From contig JAJPJS010000025.1 in the NCBI GenBank assembly GCA_021324115.1, forward strand, positions 386,122 through 450,121: a stretch of DNA of 64,000 nucleotides. The letters are read 5' to 3'. A program made the position numbers and the translations under genes. Origin of the DNA: Nitrososphaerota archaeon. GTDB taxonomy: Archaea; Thermoproteota; Nitrososphaeria; Conexivisphaerales; DTJL01. The stretch's first letter is position 1. The number at the start of each line of letters is the position of its first letter. Positions 18,874 to 29,643 of the stretch are shown one piece after another. Below the pieces are notes generated by a model that saw only the letters and a list, made by a program, of their open reading frames with translations, made no database searches and was not told the DNA's origin.

Positions 18874-20295
18874 TCAAACATGAGGTCCGGTGGAGTGAGA
18901 GACCTTGTGTGCCCAGCGTTTAACCGCATCGACCAGCGCAGACCTCAGCTCTTCGCCGACAAGCGCCCGCCTTCTGATCCCTTCGACGGCATCAGCCAGT
19001 TCGCTCGACCCGATGACCTCCCTGACCCACCTCTCAAAGTCTCTCTTTTTCGCATGGAATTCAAGAGACTGAATGGGAGCCACTTCGAGAGCCTCTATGA
19101 AGCCGTTGACAGAAGTGGCGATTAGACCGGTGTACTGACCTATTCCTGTGTAGAAGTAGAATGCTTTCTCCATGGGTACGGCCATGATTCCAGACACGGT
19201 GTCACCATCAGGAACATGTACGTTGGGCCAGATTCTGGCTCCCTGATTGAGCCTTACCTTCGAGCCTATCACACCACCCGGCCCAATTATCGAACCATGC
19301 ACCACAGATTCATCGTTCACCACTGCAGCCTGGCCTATGACGCTGTCTGAGATTATGCAATTCCTTCCTATGTAAGACCTTTCCATAACCATACAGTCGT
19401 TCAAAGATGAATTCATGCAGATTCTTGCGTCCTTTTTGACCACGCTTTGATTAATGCGCACCCCTTCCTCAATGACAGCCCCCTGTTCCACCAGCCTTTG
19501 TGAAGCCGAGGTTGTCCCCGCTTCGTCGGATTCCTGAAGATGGGCAGAATCGATGTTTCTTCTCTCTTTGGGTGAGAGGTCCCCCTCCGCATTTAACACC
19601 CACTTCATTCCCTTGAGGTATCCATCAAGGTTTCCCACGTCCACCCAGAAGTCATCTGTTGGGTAACCGGAAATCCGCTTCTGCAAGTCGAGAAGATGTG
19701 GGAATAGATTCTTGGCAAAATCCCAATTCTCTGCCAGAATATGATCCAGCACCTCCGGTTCGAGGACGTAGAAGCCGGTGCTGACAAGGTCGCTCTTTGC
19801 TTCCTCCTTCCGTGGTTTTTCCTGAAACTCTATAATTTTCTGATCTTCGTCCAACACAGCAACCCCAAAGTTCCAGGGATCCTGGACCCGTGTCATGACG
19901 ATGGTTGCATAGGAACCACTCTTTGTATGGAATCTCACGGCATCCGCTAGATGCATATTCGTAATTGTGTCCGCTTGGGTGACGAGGAACGTCTCGTCGA
20001 GCAGATGTTCGGCCAGCTTTAGACTGCCGGCGGTGCCATAGTGTGCTTCATTCGATTCGACAGCGTAATTCACCCTCAGCCCCCAGCGTGAACCGTCACC
20101 AACAAAGCTCATTATCTGATTTCTTAGATATCCGACCACCATCACGACATCCGAGAAGCCTTCTGTTGAAAGACGAGTCAGAAGGTAGTGAATCACGGGT
20201 TCTTTTCCAATCGGGACCATCGGTTTAGGGTGGGTGAATGTGAGGGGTCTCAGCCTTGTACCTTCCCCTCCGGCGAGTATGACGGCTTTTGTCAA
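18874..20295 (-). CDS. Sugar-phosphate nucleotidyltransferase with beta-helix and C-terminal DUF5752-like domain
   Basis: AVILAGGEGTRLRPLTFTHPKPMVPIGKEP; hexapeptide-like repeats; MEKAFYFYTGIGQYTGLIATSVNGFIEAL. Confidence 0.9.
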   Translation of the reverse strand: MTKAVILAGGEGTRLRPLTFTHPKPMVPIGKEPVIHYLLTRLSTEGFSDVVMVVGYLRNQIMSFVGDGSRWGLRVNYAVESNEAHYGTAGSLKLAEHLLDETFLVTQADTITNMHLADAVRFHTKSGSYATIVMTRVQDPWNFGVAVLDEDQKIIEFQEKPRKEEAKSDLVSTGFYVLEPEVLDHILAENWDFAKNLFPHLLDLQKRISGYPTDDFWVDVGNLDGYLKGMKWVLNAEGDLSPKERRNIDSAHLQESDEAGTTSASQRLVEQGAVIEEGVRINQSVVKKDARICMNSSLNDCMVMERSYIGRNCIISDSVIGQAAVVNDESVVHGSIIGPGGVIGSKVRLNQGARIWPNVHVPDGDTVSGIMAVPMEKAFYFYTGIGQYTGLIATSVNGFIEALEVAPIQSLEFHAKKRDFERWVREVIGSSELADAVEGIRRRALVGEELRSALVDAVKRWAHKVSHSTGPHV

Positions 20296-20393
20296 GATAT
20301 GTTCTTCTCGATGCTTTGAAGGAGATGCAGAAGTATGATTTAATCCTTCTTGAGTGGCAGTGATGATACAAGTTATATCAGGACTACCTTATA

Positions 20394-22184
20394 TTGGCAA
20401 ATAGGAAACGTGCAACGGCAGGGGGAATCGTGAACTCCGCTCACCCAGTAGGTAGAGAGTACGTCGGCAAGAGTGTATGGATCCTTACGTTCGAGTCTTC
20501 GGACGTTGTGCATGTCGGGGGGTTGGGCCAGGCCGTTGCTACACTTGCCCACGCACTTGCCGACCTGGATATCAGGCCCACCATACTGATGCCGAGTCAT
20601 GGTCAGCAATACGAGGAGAAGATCCGGAAAAAACTGAAGCTTGAGGAAATATCGGAATTCAAAGCGAGCGGAGCAAGAAGGGGCGTAGACGGAAACGAAT
20701 ACCCGTACAGCGTTGGGTTCGAGCGGGGAAAGCTCGGAGGTGTGACGTATCTTTTGGCCAAGGGGTTGGACCCGGCATCATCCCGCTGGTTGGAAGACCA
20801 TCAGGTGTACGACCATGATTTGACATTCGAAAAGATGGCCCTTTTTTCGAGAGCGGTAGCGCACTTCCTGAATTACTCAATCGAAAACGAGCTCGAACTT
20901 CCGGACCTGATCCATATGAATGACTGGCACACCGTGCCGGCCGGCGCGATACTCAAACAGGTGGCAGCTGCACATCACAAAGACCTGCCCCTTGCCTTTA
21001 CGATTCATCTTCTAAGCTTCAAGCGATTGCCTTGGCACTACATCTCGGAAGCATGGTGTGGCCTTGAGGATATGCCATACAATGTGATGATAAATGGGTC
21101 GCTTACATACATGTCACCGAAGAAGCTGTGGGAAGAATGGTGCGAGGGAAGCTTCGAGAAGTTCGGCGCTCTTTGGTCTGACTGGCTGGCGACGGTGAGC
21201 AGGTCATACCTGACCGAGGATGTTATCGGATATGTGGGAAGCTGGGTTAAGGAAAGATGTGGCTTCATCTACAACGGCTGCGATTGGAAGGAGGACGAGA
21301 TATTAAAGGAAGTGTCGAAAACTCATAGGTTACCCGGTAGGAAGATCACGAGAAAGCGGCTAAGAAACTATCTTCTCACAGAGGCGCTTGAAAAGGCCGG
21401 ACCCCCTTCAAATGCAGACCAATCCATAGCACAGCTCCTGATGAATTTCAGAAACACAGATCTTTTTGGAGATTCAGGACAGGTAAGAAACTTTGATTCA
21501 GACGGGGAGCTCGTTTTGATGACCGGGAGATTGAACGAGCAAAAAGGCGTGGACCTGCTTGTTAAGGCGATTCCGGATGTGCTGAAGGTTCTTCCGGAAG
21601 TTCGGTTTATTTTGATTCTGTTGCCGGGTCAGCAGTCCGGGTTTTTAAGCTGGGTTCTCGAAGAATCTTCAAAATTGGCGTCCGGCGTGAGGATAGTTCC
21701 TGGCACACTGCCTTCCATATACAAGCTCGCATACTTGGGAGCGGACGTATTTGCCATGCCTTCGAGATGGGAGCCGTTCGGAATTGCGGCACTTGAAGCG
21801 ATGTCCACCGGTACTCCTGTCGTTGGCTCAAAGGTTGGGGGGCTGAAGGAGACTGTGCTTGACCTTAGGGAGGAGCCAGAGCAGGGGACGGGACTGCTCG
21901 TTAGGCCGGGCGATTCTAAAGATTTGGCGGCTGCTCTCGCAGGAATGATTCTGATGGTCAGAATGGCTGATGAATCGAACAATCACATCCCATCTCAGGT
22001 GGCAGAGTTTGTAACAGATCCAACGATGCTGGACCTGATCTTGGATCGGAAATGTGCATTTTCCAAGATAAGGGAAAACTGCAAAAAGAGGGTGGACACA
22101 TACTTCAGGCCGGCCAATTCCGCCCGCATGGCTCTAAACACTTATGCTGGGGCTCAGCGTGTCTCTGGAATGAGATTCAAGTGA
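20394..22184 (+). CDS. glgA: Glycogen/starch synthase-like glycosyltransferase (GT5)
   Basis: VHVGGLGQAVATLAHAL; LMTGRLNEQKGVDLL; ADVFAMPSRWEPFGIAALEAMSTGTPVVGSKVGGLKETV. Confidence 0.88.
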   Translation: MANRKRATAGGIVNSAHPVGREYVGKSVWILTFESSDVVHVGGLGQAVATLAHALADLDIRPTILMPSHGQQYEEKIRKKLKLEEISEFKASGARRGVDGNEYPYSVGFERGKLGGVTYLLAKGLDPASSRWLEDHQVYDHDLTFEKMALFSRAVAHFLNYSIENELELPDLIHMNDWHTVPAGAILKQVAAAHHKDLPLAFTIHLLSFKRLPWHYISEAWCGLEDMPYNVMINGSLTYMSPKKLWEEWCEGSFEKFGALWSDWLATVSRSYLTEDVIGYVGSWVKERCGFIYNGCDWKEDEILKEVSKTHRLPGRKITRKRLRNYLLTEALEKAGPPSNADQSIAQLLMNFRNTDLFGDSGQVRNFDSDGELVLMTGRLNEQKGVDLLVKAIPDVLKVLPEVRFILILLPGQQSGFLSWVLEESSKLASGVRIVPGTLPSIYKLAYLGADVFAMPSRWEPFGIAALEAMSTGTPVVGSKVGGLKETVLDLREEPEQGTGLLVRPGDSKDLAAALAGMILMVRMADESNNHIPSQVAEFVTDPTMLDLILDRKCAFSKIRENCKKRVDTYFRPANSARMALNTYAGAQRVSGMRFK

Positions 22185-22255
22185 TCTTAGCAACCCCAGA
22201 TGTAACATACCTTTCGACAGCGGACTTACGGTGAAGTAGAATAGGAGAACCTGAA

Positions 22256-24160
22256 TTGAAAAGCGTAGAGCCCAGAAGTCTTTTGACGGATTACGATGTT
22301 TACCTCTTCAAGGAAGGAAAACATTACCACCTGTACAGGAAGCTGGGGGCCCATGTTGTCGATGGGAATGCGGAAAAGGGCACGCAGTTCTCCGTATGGG
22401 CGCCTTCCGCGAAGAGTGTTTCGGTTATAGGCGACTTTAACCTGTGGCGCGGAGACGCTCATCCACTTATTCAAAGAAAGGATGGGTCCGGTATATGGGA
22501 AGGGTTCATTCCCGGCGTGAAAGAAGGTGACTTGTACAAGTACTCGGTCGAAGGATCGGACGGCATCCAGAGAGAGAAGGGAGACCCCTTCGCCTTCCTA
22601 TGGGAGGTCCCGCCCAGAACGGCTTCGGTGGTTTGGAGCCTTAAGCATCAATGGAAGGATAGCCAGTGGCTGAAAACCAGGTCCGGACTGACGCATGAAT
22701 CTCCAATTTCAATCTATGAAGTACACATCGGGTCGTGGAGAAGGATCCCGGAAGAAGGTGATCGCCCCCTGACTTACGTTGAGCTTGTAGATGTGCTGCC
22801 CCGTTATCTAAAGGATATGGGATTTACTCATGTTGAATTCCTGCCGGTGATGGAGCATGCTTTCTACGGCTCATGGGGATACCAGATGACAGGTTACTTT
22901 GCTCCCTCGAGCAGATACGGTACACCCCAGGACTTTATGCGACTGATAGAAGCGCTTCATAGAAACAAAATAGGTTCGATTTTTGACTGGGTTCCGTCTC
23001 ATTTTCCATATGATGACTACTCCATCGCCCAGTTTGACGGAACCCCTCTGTATGAGTACCAGGACCCCAAGAAAAAGTACCAGCGCGACTGGAATACTTA
23101 CGTCTTTGACTATGGTAGGAATGAAGTAAGGTCATTCCTGATCAGCAGCGCGAACTTCTGGGTGGACGTCTACCATGCAGATGGGTTAAGAGTGGATGCC
23201 GTGGCTTCGATGCTGTATCTTGATTACTCGAAACCTCCGGGAGAATGGTCCCCGAATGTTTACGGTGGAAAGGAGAATCTCGAGGCTATCGAATTCCTGC
23301 GACAGATGAACGGCTGGATGAAAGTGTCACACCCTGACGTTCTGGTCATAGCCGAAGAATCCACAGCATGGCCCGGTGTCACAAAACAGGCGGCTGAAGG
23401 GGGCTTGGGTTTTTCTTATAAGTGGAACATGGGCTGGATGCACGATACCCTCGAGTACTTTTCGCTGGACCCGATATACAGGAAGTATCATCATGACAGG
23501 CTGATATTCAGTATCTGGTATGCGTTCACGGAAAGATACATACTTCCTATTTCGCATGACGAAGTGGTGTACGGCAAGGGGTCTCTGCTGGGCAAGATGC
23601 CAGGGGATGAATGGCAGAAGTTCGCCAATCTGAGGGCCCTTTTAGGATACATGTACTGCCACCCTGGGAAGAAGCTTCTCTTCATGGGGAATGAATTCGC
23701 TCAGAACGAAGAGTGGAACCATGACAGAAGTCTGGACTGGCACCTTGCCTGCGACCCTCTCCGCACGGGCATGATACGGCTTGTCCAAGACCTGAACAGA
23801 ATTTACAAGGAAGAAGGTGCGCTTCGCATTGATTCCGAGCCCTCGGGTTTTGAATGGGTGGACAACAGGGACTGGCAGAAGAGTGTTGTTTGTTTTATGA
23901 GGAAGGGAAGTAATGAGCAGGATAAGATTCTCGTTGTGTTAAATCTCACGCCGGTAACAAGGACGGAATACAGGGTGGGCGTTCCCTCCGGTGGATTCTG
24001 GAGCGAGATTCTGAATACAGATTCCCAATATTATGGCGGCAGCAATACAGGGAATTATGGAGGGGTGGAAGCGGACGCGGTTAAATTTCACGGTCGTCAA
24101 TGGTCAATCGTTTTGACCCTTCCACCGCTTTCAACCATCCTTCTTAAACCCCGTGACTGA
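22256..24160 (+). CDS. glgB: 1,4-alpha-glucan branching enzyme (GH13)
   Basis: FSVWAPSAKSVSVIGDFNLWRG, DGLRVDAVASMLYLDYS, VIAEESTAWPGVT, LPISHDEVVYGKGSLLGKMPGDEWQKFANLR. Confidence 0.95.
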   Translation: MKSVEPRSLLTDYDVYLFKEGKHYHLYRKLGAHVVDGNAEKGTQFSVWAPSAKSVSVIGDFNLWRGDAHPLIQRKDGSGIWEGFIPGVKEGDLYKYSVEGSDGIQREKGDPFAFLWEVPPRTASVVWSLKHQWKDSQWLKTRSGLTHESPISIYEVHIGSWRRIPEEGDRPLTYVELVDVLPRYLKDMGFTHVEFLPVMEHAFYGSWGYQMTGYFAPSSRYGTPQDFMRLIEALHRNKIGSIFDWVPSHFPYDDYSIAQFDGTPLYEYQDPKKKYQRDWNTYVFDYGRNEVRSFLISSANFWVDVYHADGLRVDAVASMLYLDYSKPPGEWSPNVYGGKENLEAIEFLRQMNGWMKVSHPDVLVIAEESTAWPGVTKQAAEGGLGFSYKWNMGWMHDTLEYFSLDPIYRKYHHDRLIFSIWYAFTERYILPISHDEVVYGKGSLLGKMPGDEWQKFANLRALLGYMYCHPGKKLLFMGNEFAQNEEWNHDRSLDWHLACDPLRTGMIRLVQDLNRIYKEEGALRIDSEPSGFEWVDNRDWQKSVVCFMRKGSNEQDKILVVLNLTPVTRTEYRVGVPSGGFWSEILNTDSQYYGGSNTGNYGGVEADAVKFHGRQWSIVLTLPPLSTILLKPRD

Positions 24161-24210
24161 AAGGGTGAGAAGTCAAAAACCTGTCTGGATGAGAATGGGT
24201 ATCTGGATGT

Positions 24211-24720
24211 TCACGAAGGGGACCTGGAGATTTCTGCATTCTTTGATTCTGATTTATATTTCAATTTCTTTGCCGCGAGGTCGGACATTTCCTTTTGCAG
24301 TTTTTGGAGCAAAGTGCTGAGAAGGTCTTGCTCCCTTTCTGTAAGCTTATCCAGAGCGTCTTGCACGAATTGACCATACCTCCTTCTCACCTTAGACTCC
24401 AACGCCAATCCCGTCTGAGTTAACTCGAGGAGGGTGCTCCTCCTGTCTCCAGCATGAGATCTCCTTTTTAGGAGACCTCTTGATTCAAGCCTGTCGATTA
24501 TTCCTGTGACATTGGCCGGTGTAACATGCAACTCGTCACTCAGGACCCTCATCTTTACAGGACCCCACCTGGCAACCAGACGGAGCGCGTAGAACTGAGG
24601 CTGAGTCAAACCCTCCTCCGCGAGAAGCTTTGAGATGCTCTTGTGCATGACCTTGTAGGTGGCAACCACCGACTGGTAGGTTCGTTCTCGTGTATCCTTG
24701 ACGATCCGTTCGGTCTGCAT
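24211..24720 (-). CDS. MarR family transcriptional regulator
   Basis: wHTH ...LSDELHVTPANVTGIIDRLESRGLLKRRSHAGDRRSTLLELTQTG. Confidence 0.92.
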   Translation of the reverse strand: MQTERIVKDTRERTYQSVVATYKVMHKSISKLLAEEGLTQPQFYALRLVARWGPVKMRVLSDELHVTPANVTGIIDRLESRGLLKRRSHAGDRRSTLLELTQTGLALESKVRRRYGQFVQDALDKLTEREQDLLSTLLQKLQKEMSDLAAKKLKYKSESKNAEISRSPS

Positions 24721-24746
24721 ATTCGGATGTTATTTAGTCAATGTAT

Positions 24747-24770
24747 AAATAGTTAATCCTTAAACTATTT
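24747..24770. promoter_or_regulatory. Inverted repeat AAATAGTT-N8-AACTATTT, candidate MarR operator
   Basis: Perfect 8-bp arms in the divergent marR / dienelactone hydrolase intergenic region. Confidence 0.55.
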
Positions 24771-24791
24771 GCCTTACGAGATGCGCATGTC

Positions 24792-25613
24792 ATGAATTTC
24801 AGATCTCATATGCTATCATACCCCGGCTCAAAATACGATGTCCAGGCTTATCTGGCGAGGCCGGATACGACCGAGACCCGTCCGGCCATAGTGGTTTATC
24901 ATGAAATCTTCGGACTCGTGGACCACGTGAAAGACGTTGCGAACAGGTTTGCGGCCAAGGGATACGTAGCCCTTGCCCCTGACCTTTTCTCTTCGGATCC
25001 GGAGATGAGAAAGCTACTGAAGCCGGAACACATAATGATGGGAATGGAATTCTTGCGCAAGATTCCCAATGAAAAAAGGGGAGACTCTGAATTTATTCAG
25101 AGTGAGCTGGCAAAGCTGCCAAATAAGAGGAGCTCCATTATTCAAGGGGTTACGGGCAAACTCTTCGATGATACTTTCAGGGCCTCCCTGCTGAAGGAAG
25201 CCGTAAAGGCGGTTGAGTACATTGATCAACAATCATACGTCGAAAAGGGTAAGGTTGGTGTAATCGGCTTCTGCTTCGGCGGTGGTATTTCCTTCAGGGT
25301 TGCATGTGAAACAAGGACAGCAGCCACAGTTGTATTTTATGGTGAGAATCCGTCCCCCCTTGAAAAGGTGCAGAGTATCCAATCACCGGTGCTGGGTATT
25401 TACGGAGGCGAAGATATGAGAATAAACTCAACCCTTGACAAGCTGGTAAGTTCGATGGTAAATTTCAAGAAGGACTTTCAAATGAAACTTTTTCCGGGCG
25501 CACCTCATGCATTTTTCAATGATACTAATCCCGCGACCTACAGAAAGGAAGCAGCCTCTGTCGCTTGGGACATTACATTGAGTTTCTTTGAGAGAACGCT
25601 CAAAGGCGTCTGA
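24792..25613 (+). CDS. Dienelactone hydrolase family protein
   Basis: VGVIGFCFGGGISFRVA nucleophile elbow (Cys), APHAFFND catalytic His. Confidence 0.9.
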   Translation: MNFRSHMLSYPGSKYDVQAYLARPDTTETRPAIVVYHEIFGLVDHVKDVANRFAAKGYVALAPDLFSSDPEMRKLLKPEHIMMGMEFLRKIPNEKRGDSEFIQSELAKLPNKRSSIIQGVTGKLFDDTFRASLLKEAVKAVEYIDQQSYVEKGKVGVIGFCFGGGISFRVACETRTAATVVFYGENPSPLEKVQSIQSPVLGIYGGEDMRINSTLDKLVSSMVNFKKDFQMKLFPGAPHAFFNDTNPATYRKEAASVAWDITLSFFERTLKGV

Positions 25614-25649
25614 TACGTCATTTATCAGGCAACGAGGGATGTCATTGAG

Positions 25650-27341
25650 ATGGTGCAGTACAAGTGGGTGGCTCTTTCCAACACCACACTTGGCGTCCTC
25701 ATGGCCTCGATAAATGCAAACATAGTTCTCATTTCCCTACCGGCGATATTCAGGGGAATCGGCATTCAGCCCCTCACTTCCTTCCAGTATTTGCTATGGA
25801 TCCTATTCGGATACATGGTTGTCACCGCTTCCCTTCTCGTCATGTTCGGGCGCATCTCCGATATGTACGGCAGGGTGAGGCTGTACAACGTGGGGTTCGC
25901 GATATTCACTGTCGGTTCCATCCTGCTGTACCTGACGCCGAACTCCGGCACCACAGGGGCACTCGAATTGATCATATTCAGGATAATTCAGGGGATAGGA
26001 GCGGCATTTCTCTTTGCGAACAGTGCTGCGATTCTTACGGATGCCTTTCCGTACAACGAACGGGGCAAGGCGCTGGGGGTGAACCAGGTAGCCGCCCTAG
26101 CGGGTTCACTGATTGGGCTGGTGTTGGGCGGTGTGCTCGCTGTGTTCAACTGGAGGCATGTGTTCCTTGTTAGCGTGCCAGTGGGAATCCTCGGAACGGC
26201 CTGGTCGTACTGGAAACTGAAGGAGGTGGCCGTGATCAGGAAGAATCAGAAGCTGGACATATGGGGTAACATAACATGGGGAGGAGGCTTGACGATCCTT
26301 CTAATAGGAGTCACCTACGGTCTGCTCCCGTACGGTAGCTCAACAATGGGGTGGGCCAATCCGCTGGTTATCGTTGCGATTGGGGGCGGTGTTGCAATGC
26401 TTGCCGCTTTCATCGTAGTTGAAACCAGAGTAGACGAGCCGATGTTCAGATTAGGGCTGTTCAGAAACAGGATGTTCTCAGCGGCAAACTTTGCAGGACT
26501 GCTGGGGTCGGTCGCAAGGGGTGGAGTGATGATAATGCTGATCATACTTCTGCAGGGAATCTGGCTTCCGCTCCATGGTTACAGCTACGTATCCACACCC
26601 TTCTGGTCTGGCATATACATGACGCCCATGTTGGCTGGGTTTGCGATGATGGGACCGTTGAGTGGTTGGCTTTCTGACAGATATGGCGCAAGGGGGTTTT
26701 CGACCCTTGGTATGGTTATCGTTGCGGCTACATTCTATGCGTTGGCGGAAATGCCGTACAATTTTAATTTCGCAACCTTTGCGTTGGTTCTCTTTGTAAT
26801 GGGACTTGGGAATGGAATGTTCGCGTCACCAAATACGGCATCGATAATGAATTCAGTGCCCATGGAGCACAGGGGGGCTGCATCGGGAATGAGGTCGACT
26901 CTTCAGAACACGGGTACTATGGTGAGTCTCGCATTGTTTTTCTCGATCGTAATCAGCCTGCTTGCCTCAAGTCTGCCGGGGGCCTTTGATACAGCCTTCA
27001 GTCGCGTTGAGATTCCGCAATTGGGAGCAGCATTTGCACAGATACCACCTACCGGCGCACTCTTTGCCGCTTTCTTGGGCTACAACCCGGTTAGCAGCAT
27101 ACTCTCCCAGCTTGCGGACTCCCCTGGTACCGCTTCTATTGTCACTTCTATACCTCAGCAGACGATGTCATACATAACCGGCAACTCCTTTTTCCCGAAT
27201 GCTATCGCGCCAGCATTCATGTCGGCATTACAGCTTGCGTTCTACATCGGCATGGGGCTGAGCCTTGCGGCGGCAATTTCATCGCTGCTGAGGGGAAAGG
27301 TATACATCTACGAAAAGGAAAACGTATCATCTAAGAGTTAG
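25650..27341 (+). CDS. MFS transporter, DHA2/EmrB-like
   Basis: [20 protein letters not shown], 14-TM-like length, [21 protein letters not shown]. Confidence 0.88.
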   Translation: MVQYKWVALSNTTLGVLMASINANIVLISLPAIFRGIGIQPLTSFQYLLWILFGYMVVTASLLVMFGRISDMYGRVRLYNVGFAIFTVGSILLYLTPNSGTTGALELIIFRIIQGIGAAFLFANSAAILTDAFPYNERGKALGVNQVAALAGSLIGLVLGGVLAVFNWRHVFLVSVPVGILGTAWSYWKLKEVAVIRKNQKLDIWGNITWGGGLTILLIGVTYGLLPYGSSTMGWANPLVIVAIGGGVAMLAAFIVVETRVDEPMFRLGLFRNRMFSAANFAGLLGSVARGGVMIMLIILLQGIWLPLHGYSYVSTPFWSGIYMTPMLAGFAMMGPLSGWLSDRYGARGFSTLGMVIVAATFYALAEMPYNFNFATFALVLFVMGLGNGMFASPNTASIMNSVPMEHRGAASGMRSTLQNTGTMVSLALFFSIVISLLASSLPGAFDTAFSRVEIPQLGAAFAQIPPTGALFAAFLGYNPVSSILSQLADSPGTASIVTSIPQQTMSYITGNSFFPNAIAPAFMSALQLAFYIGMGLSLAAAISSLLRGKVYIYEKENVSSKS

Positions 27342-27565
27342 GATTTGTGTAGCGAATGTAAAAAATCCGTCGGTGCGGAGCACATCCGAAAAGCGTCCTT
27401 CCACCGTTCTCTTGCGGTTCGCATAAACGTATGCAAACGCATAGGTCCCGTCCTGGGCTGTTGGAAACAGAAGACACTCAAAGCCCAACATCCTTTCTCT
27501 AAAAGGTTCGGTATTGCTTTGCGAAATGTGTGCCAGGTGGTTGGTCTTGTTCGTGACTTGATAGT

Positions 27566-28327
27566 TCAAGTTTCTGGATCCGATTGTGAGTTGTACAGAA
27601 ACATCTTTCCGATCATTCTTTCCCCACCCTTGATAGCGTGACCTGACGATGCCACGTTGCTTTCGGCGATTTCGTTTATCAGCGTCTTGACCCCCCTCGA
27701 CTTCAAATATATCAGTCTCGCCTGAAGGTTGTCTGTCATAACTCCCATCCTACGGAACTGAGGTTCCACGTAAACACTATGGGACCGGGCCATGTCTCCA
27801 GCGATTGTCAGCCATGCCATACCAACTATCCTGCCGGATATTTTCACCACAAAGCATTTGTCGCCGTTGTTCAATGCTACTCTTATCCACCTTCTGTTGG
27901 TTTCAGGCTGAGTGGACATCATGAAACGTTCTATCTCGTCTGCATCATATTCAATACTCACAACGTATCTGAACCGATGCCCAGACTGCACATTGTTTAT
28001 GTCCAGCTGCCATATGTTCCATACATCCCGCTGATAATCTTCCGCAAGAAATTCGGAGAAGATATAGCTGTGAGGTCTTAGCCGCAAAAAGAGCTCAAAC
28101 GATTCTCTTGACTTTGTGAATATTGTACCCGTTTCTTCATACGGGTCATAGATGAAGAGGCCGTCTTTCTTACCGCTGGAATCCTCCGAGACAAAAACCT
28201 CCCCCCCGGATTCTATACTCTCCTTGGCTTCATGCTTGAGGAATGGCTCAAAGATCGTCAATCCAGCAGGCAATTCCGAAAGCTGCCGGTCTATGCTGCT
28301 GAGTTCAACCGAATCATAATTCTTCAA
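27566..28327 (-). CDS. GNAT family N-acetyltransferase-like protein
   Basis: C-terminal half: KCFVVKISGRIVGMAWLTIAGDMARSHSVYVEPQFRRMGVMTDNLQARLIYLKSRGVKTLINEIAESN. Confidence 0.7.
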   Translation of the reverse strand: MKNYDSVELSSIDRQLSELPAGLTIFEPFLKHEAKESIESGGEVFVSEDSSGKKDGLFIYDPYEETGTIFTKSRESFELFLRLRPHSYIFSEFLAEDYQRDVWNIWQLDINNVQSGHRFRYVVSIEYDADEIERFMMSTQPETNRRWIRVALNNGDKCFVVKISGRIVGMAWLTIAGDMARSHSVYVEPQFRRMGVMTDNLQARLIYLKSRGVKTLINEIAESNVASSGHAIKGGERMIGKMFLYNSQSDPET

Positions 28328-28383
28328 GGAAACTATTTTTCCTCCTTTTTTCTTTCTGCTTGCACATTTAGATACGTCACATC

Positions 28384-29622
28384 CTAATAATCGAGTATCG
28401 TGAATTTCCTTGTTAGGCTTTCCTGCCCTAAGATGTTTCCGATCTCAAGCTCCAAACTATCGGATGTGCGATGCAGCCCAAGAACTTCGTCATGTACGAT
28501 AGCCTCTCTTAATAGAAACTCGAACTGGACTTTGCGGTCATTCATATGACCGAACCTTCTCACCCTCTCCCTGTCAATCTGCTCATAGGCATACATGAAT
28601 TCATACAGGGAACGATATATCTGATGCTCCATGAGCTCTTCGAGATTGAACTCGACATCCCTTCTGTCCGAGCCCCTTACAGTTACCTCCTGAAGGCCCT
28701 CCAGGTCTGCCCAGTATATGGTGCCATCAGGGGCAAGAACAGCATCCTTATCAAGCCAAACATCATAAAAGTCCAGTCCTCGGTACGCCCCATCTTCCAC
28801 CTTCTGCATCGTTCTGACGAATAACGTAAGTATGGCCATGCCGCTCCTGACGAAATTCATCAGAAAGTTCATCGCCTTGTCGTTATCGTCTATCCCAAAG
28901 AAATCGAACAGCTCACCCGTGTCATCTCCTACTGTCCAATCTGAATGGAAGTAAATCCGCACGTTGGATGGAAGCAGCCGGGTCTCCTGAACCATAGTCT
29001 GTTTGAACCTTCGATACCAGAAGACCTGGGTGAATTTCTCCTGCATGAGTTCAGGTATGGTATTTATCTTGACCAGTGGAGCGATTCTGAAACCGTGGAT
29101 GGATGTGGCTCCCGGACCCGCCATTTCAGCGGCCCTCATGGCAATCGTCGCAAACTCCAGCCCCTGGGCTCCGTAGGGGCAACCTCTGGACCACAGCTCG
29201 CCCGTGAGATACCTTGGATAGCTGTCCTTCTGTCTTGAACTCAGTATCCTTTCCCTCAGTCCGCTACTCCTGACCAGGCTGCTCACTTCCTCCTTCCTGA
29301 ACAACTGACGGCTGAATGGACTGGTCGTTGAACCTATTCCCTTTACTGAGAGATAAAAATCTGTGCCATCTATCCTCAAACAGGGTAGCCTATCGATCGC
29401 GCTTCTGTTGTCATCTGCAAGCATCGTTTTCTCGCCCGTGGGTTCTAACCCTGCAAATGGTTCTGCGCTGTGAGGCAGGTATATCTTCTCAAAATCCGGA
29501 ATTTTGAGATCCTTGAAATGCCTGTTTGTTATCGTTCCGGCACCCTCGTAGATGCTCAGTCCGATCGGCACTCCCCTCAATTCGATCCCGCCAACAAGAT
29601 TTTCGGTTTTGTTCATTTTCAA
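28384..29622 (-). CDS. Uncharacterised 412-aa protein, possible divergent kinase-like fold
   Basis: Long open frame; YLSVKGIGSTTSPFSRQ, ELWSRGCPYGAQGLEFATIAMRAAE, GLDFYDVWLDKDAVLAPDGTIYWADLEG. Confidence 0.6.
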   Translation of the reverse strand: MKMNKTENLVGGIELRGVPIGLSIYEGAGTITNRHFKDLKIPDFEKIYLPHSAEPFAGLEPTGEKTMLADDNRSAIDRLPCLRIDGTDFYLSVKGIGSTTSPFSRQLFRKEEVSSLVRSSGLRERILSSRQKDSYPRYLTGELWSRGCPYGAQGLEFATIAMRAAEMAGPGATSIHGFRIAPLVKINTIPELMQEKFTQVFWYRRFKQTMVQETRLLPSNVRIYFHSDWTVGDDTGELFDFFGIDDNDKAMNFLMNFVRSGMAILTLFVRTMQKVEDGAYRGLDFYDVWLDKDAVLAPDGTIYWADLEGLQEVTVRGSDRRDVEFNLEELMEHQIYRSLYEFMYAYEQIDRERVRRFGHMNDRKVQFEFLLREAIVHDEVLGLHRTSDSLELEIGNILGQESLTRKFTILDY

Positions 29623-29643
29623 AATTCATCTCCAGCCATCAGG

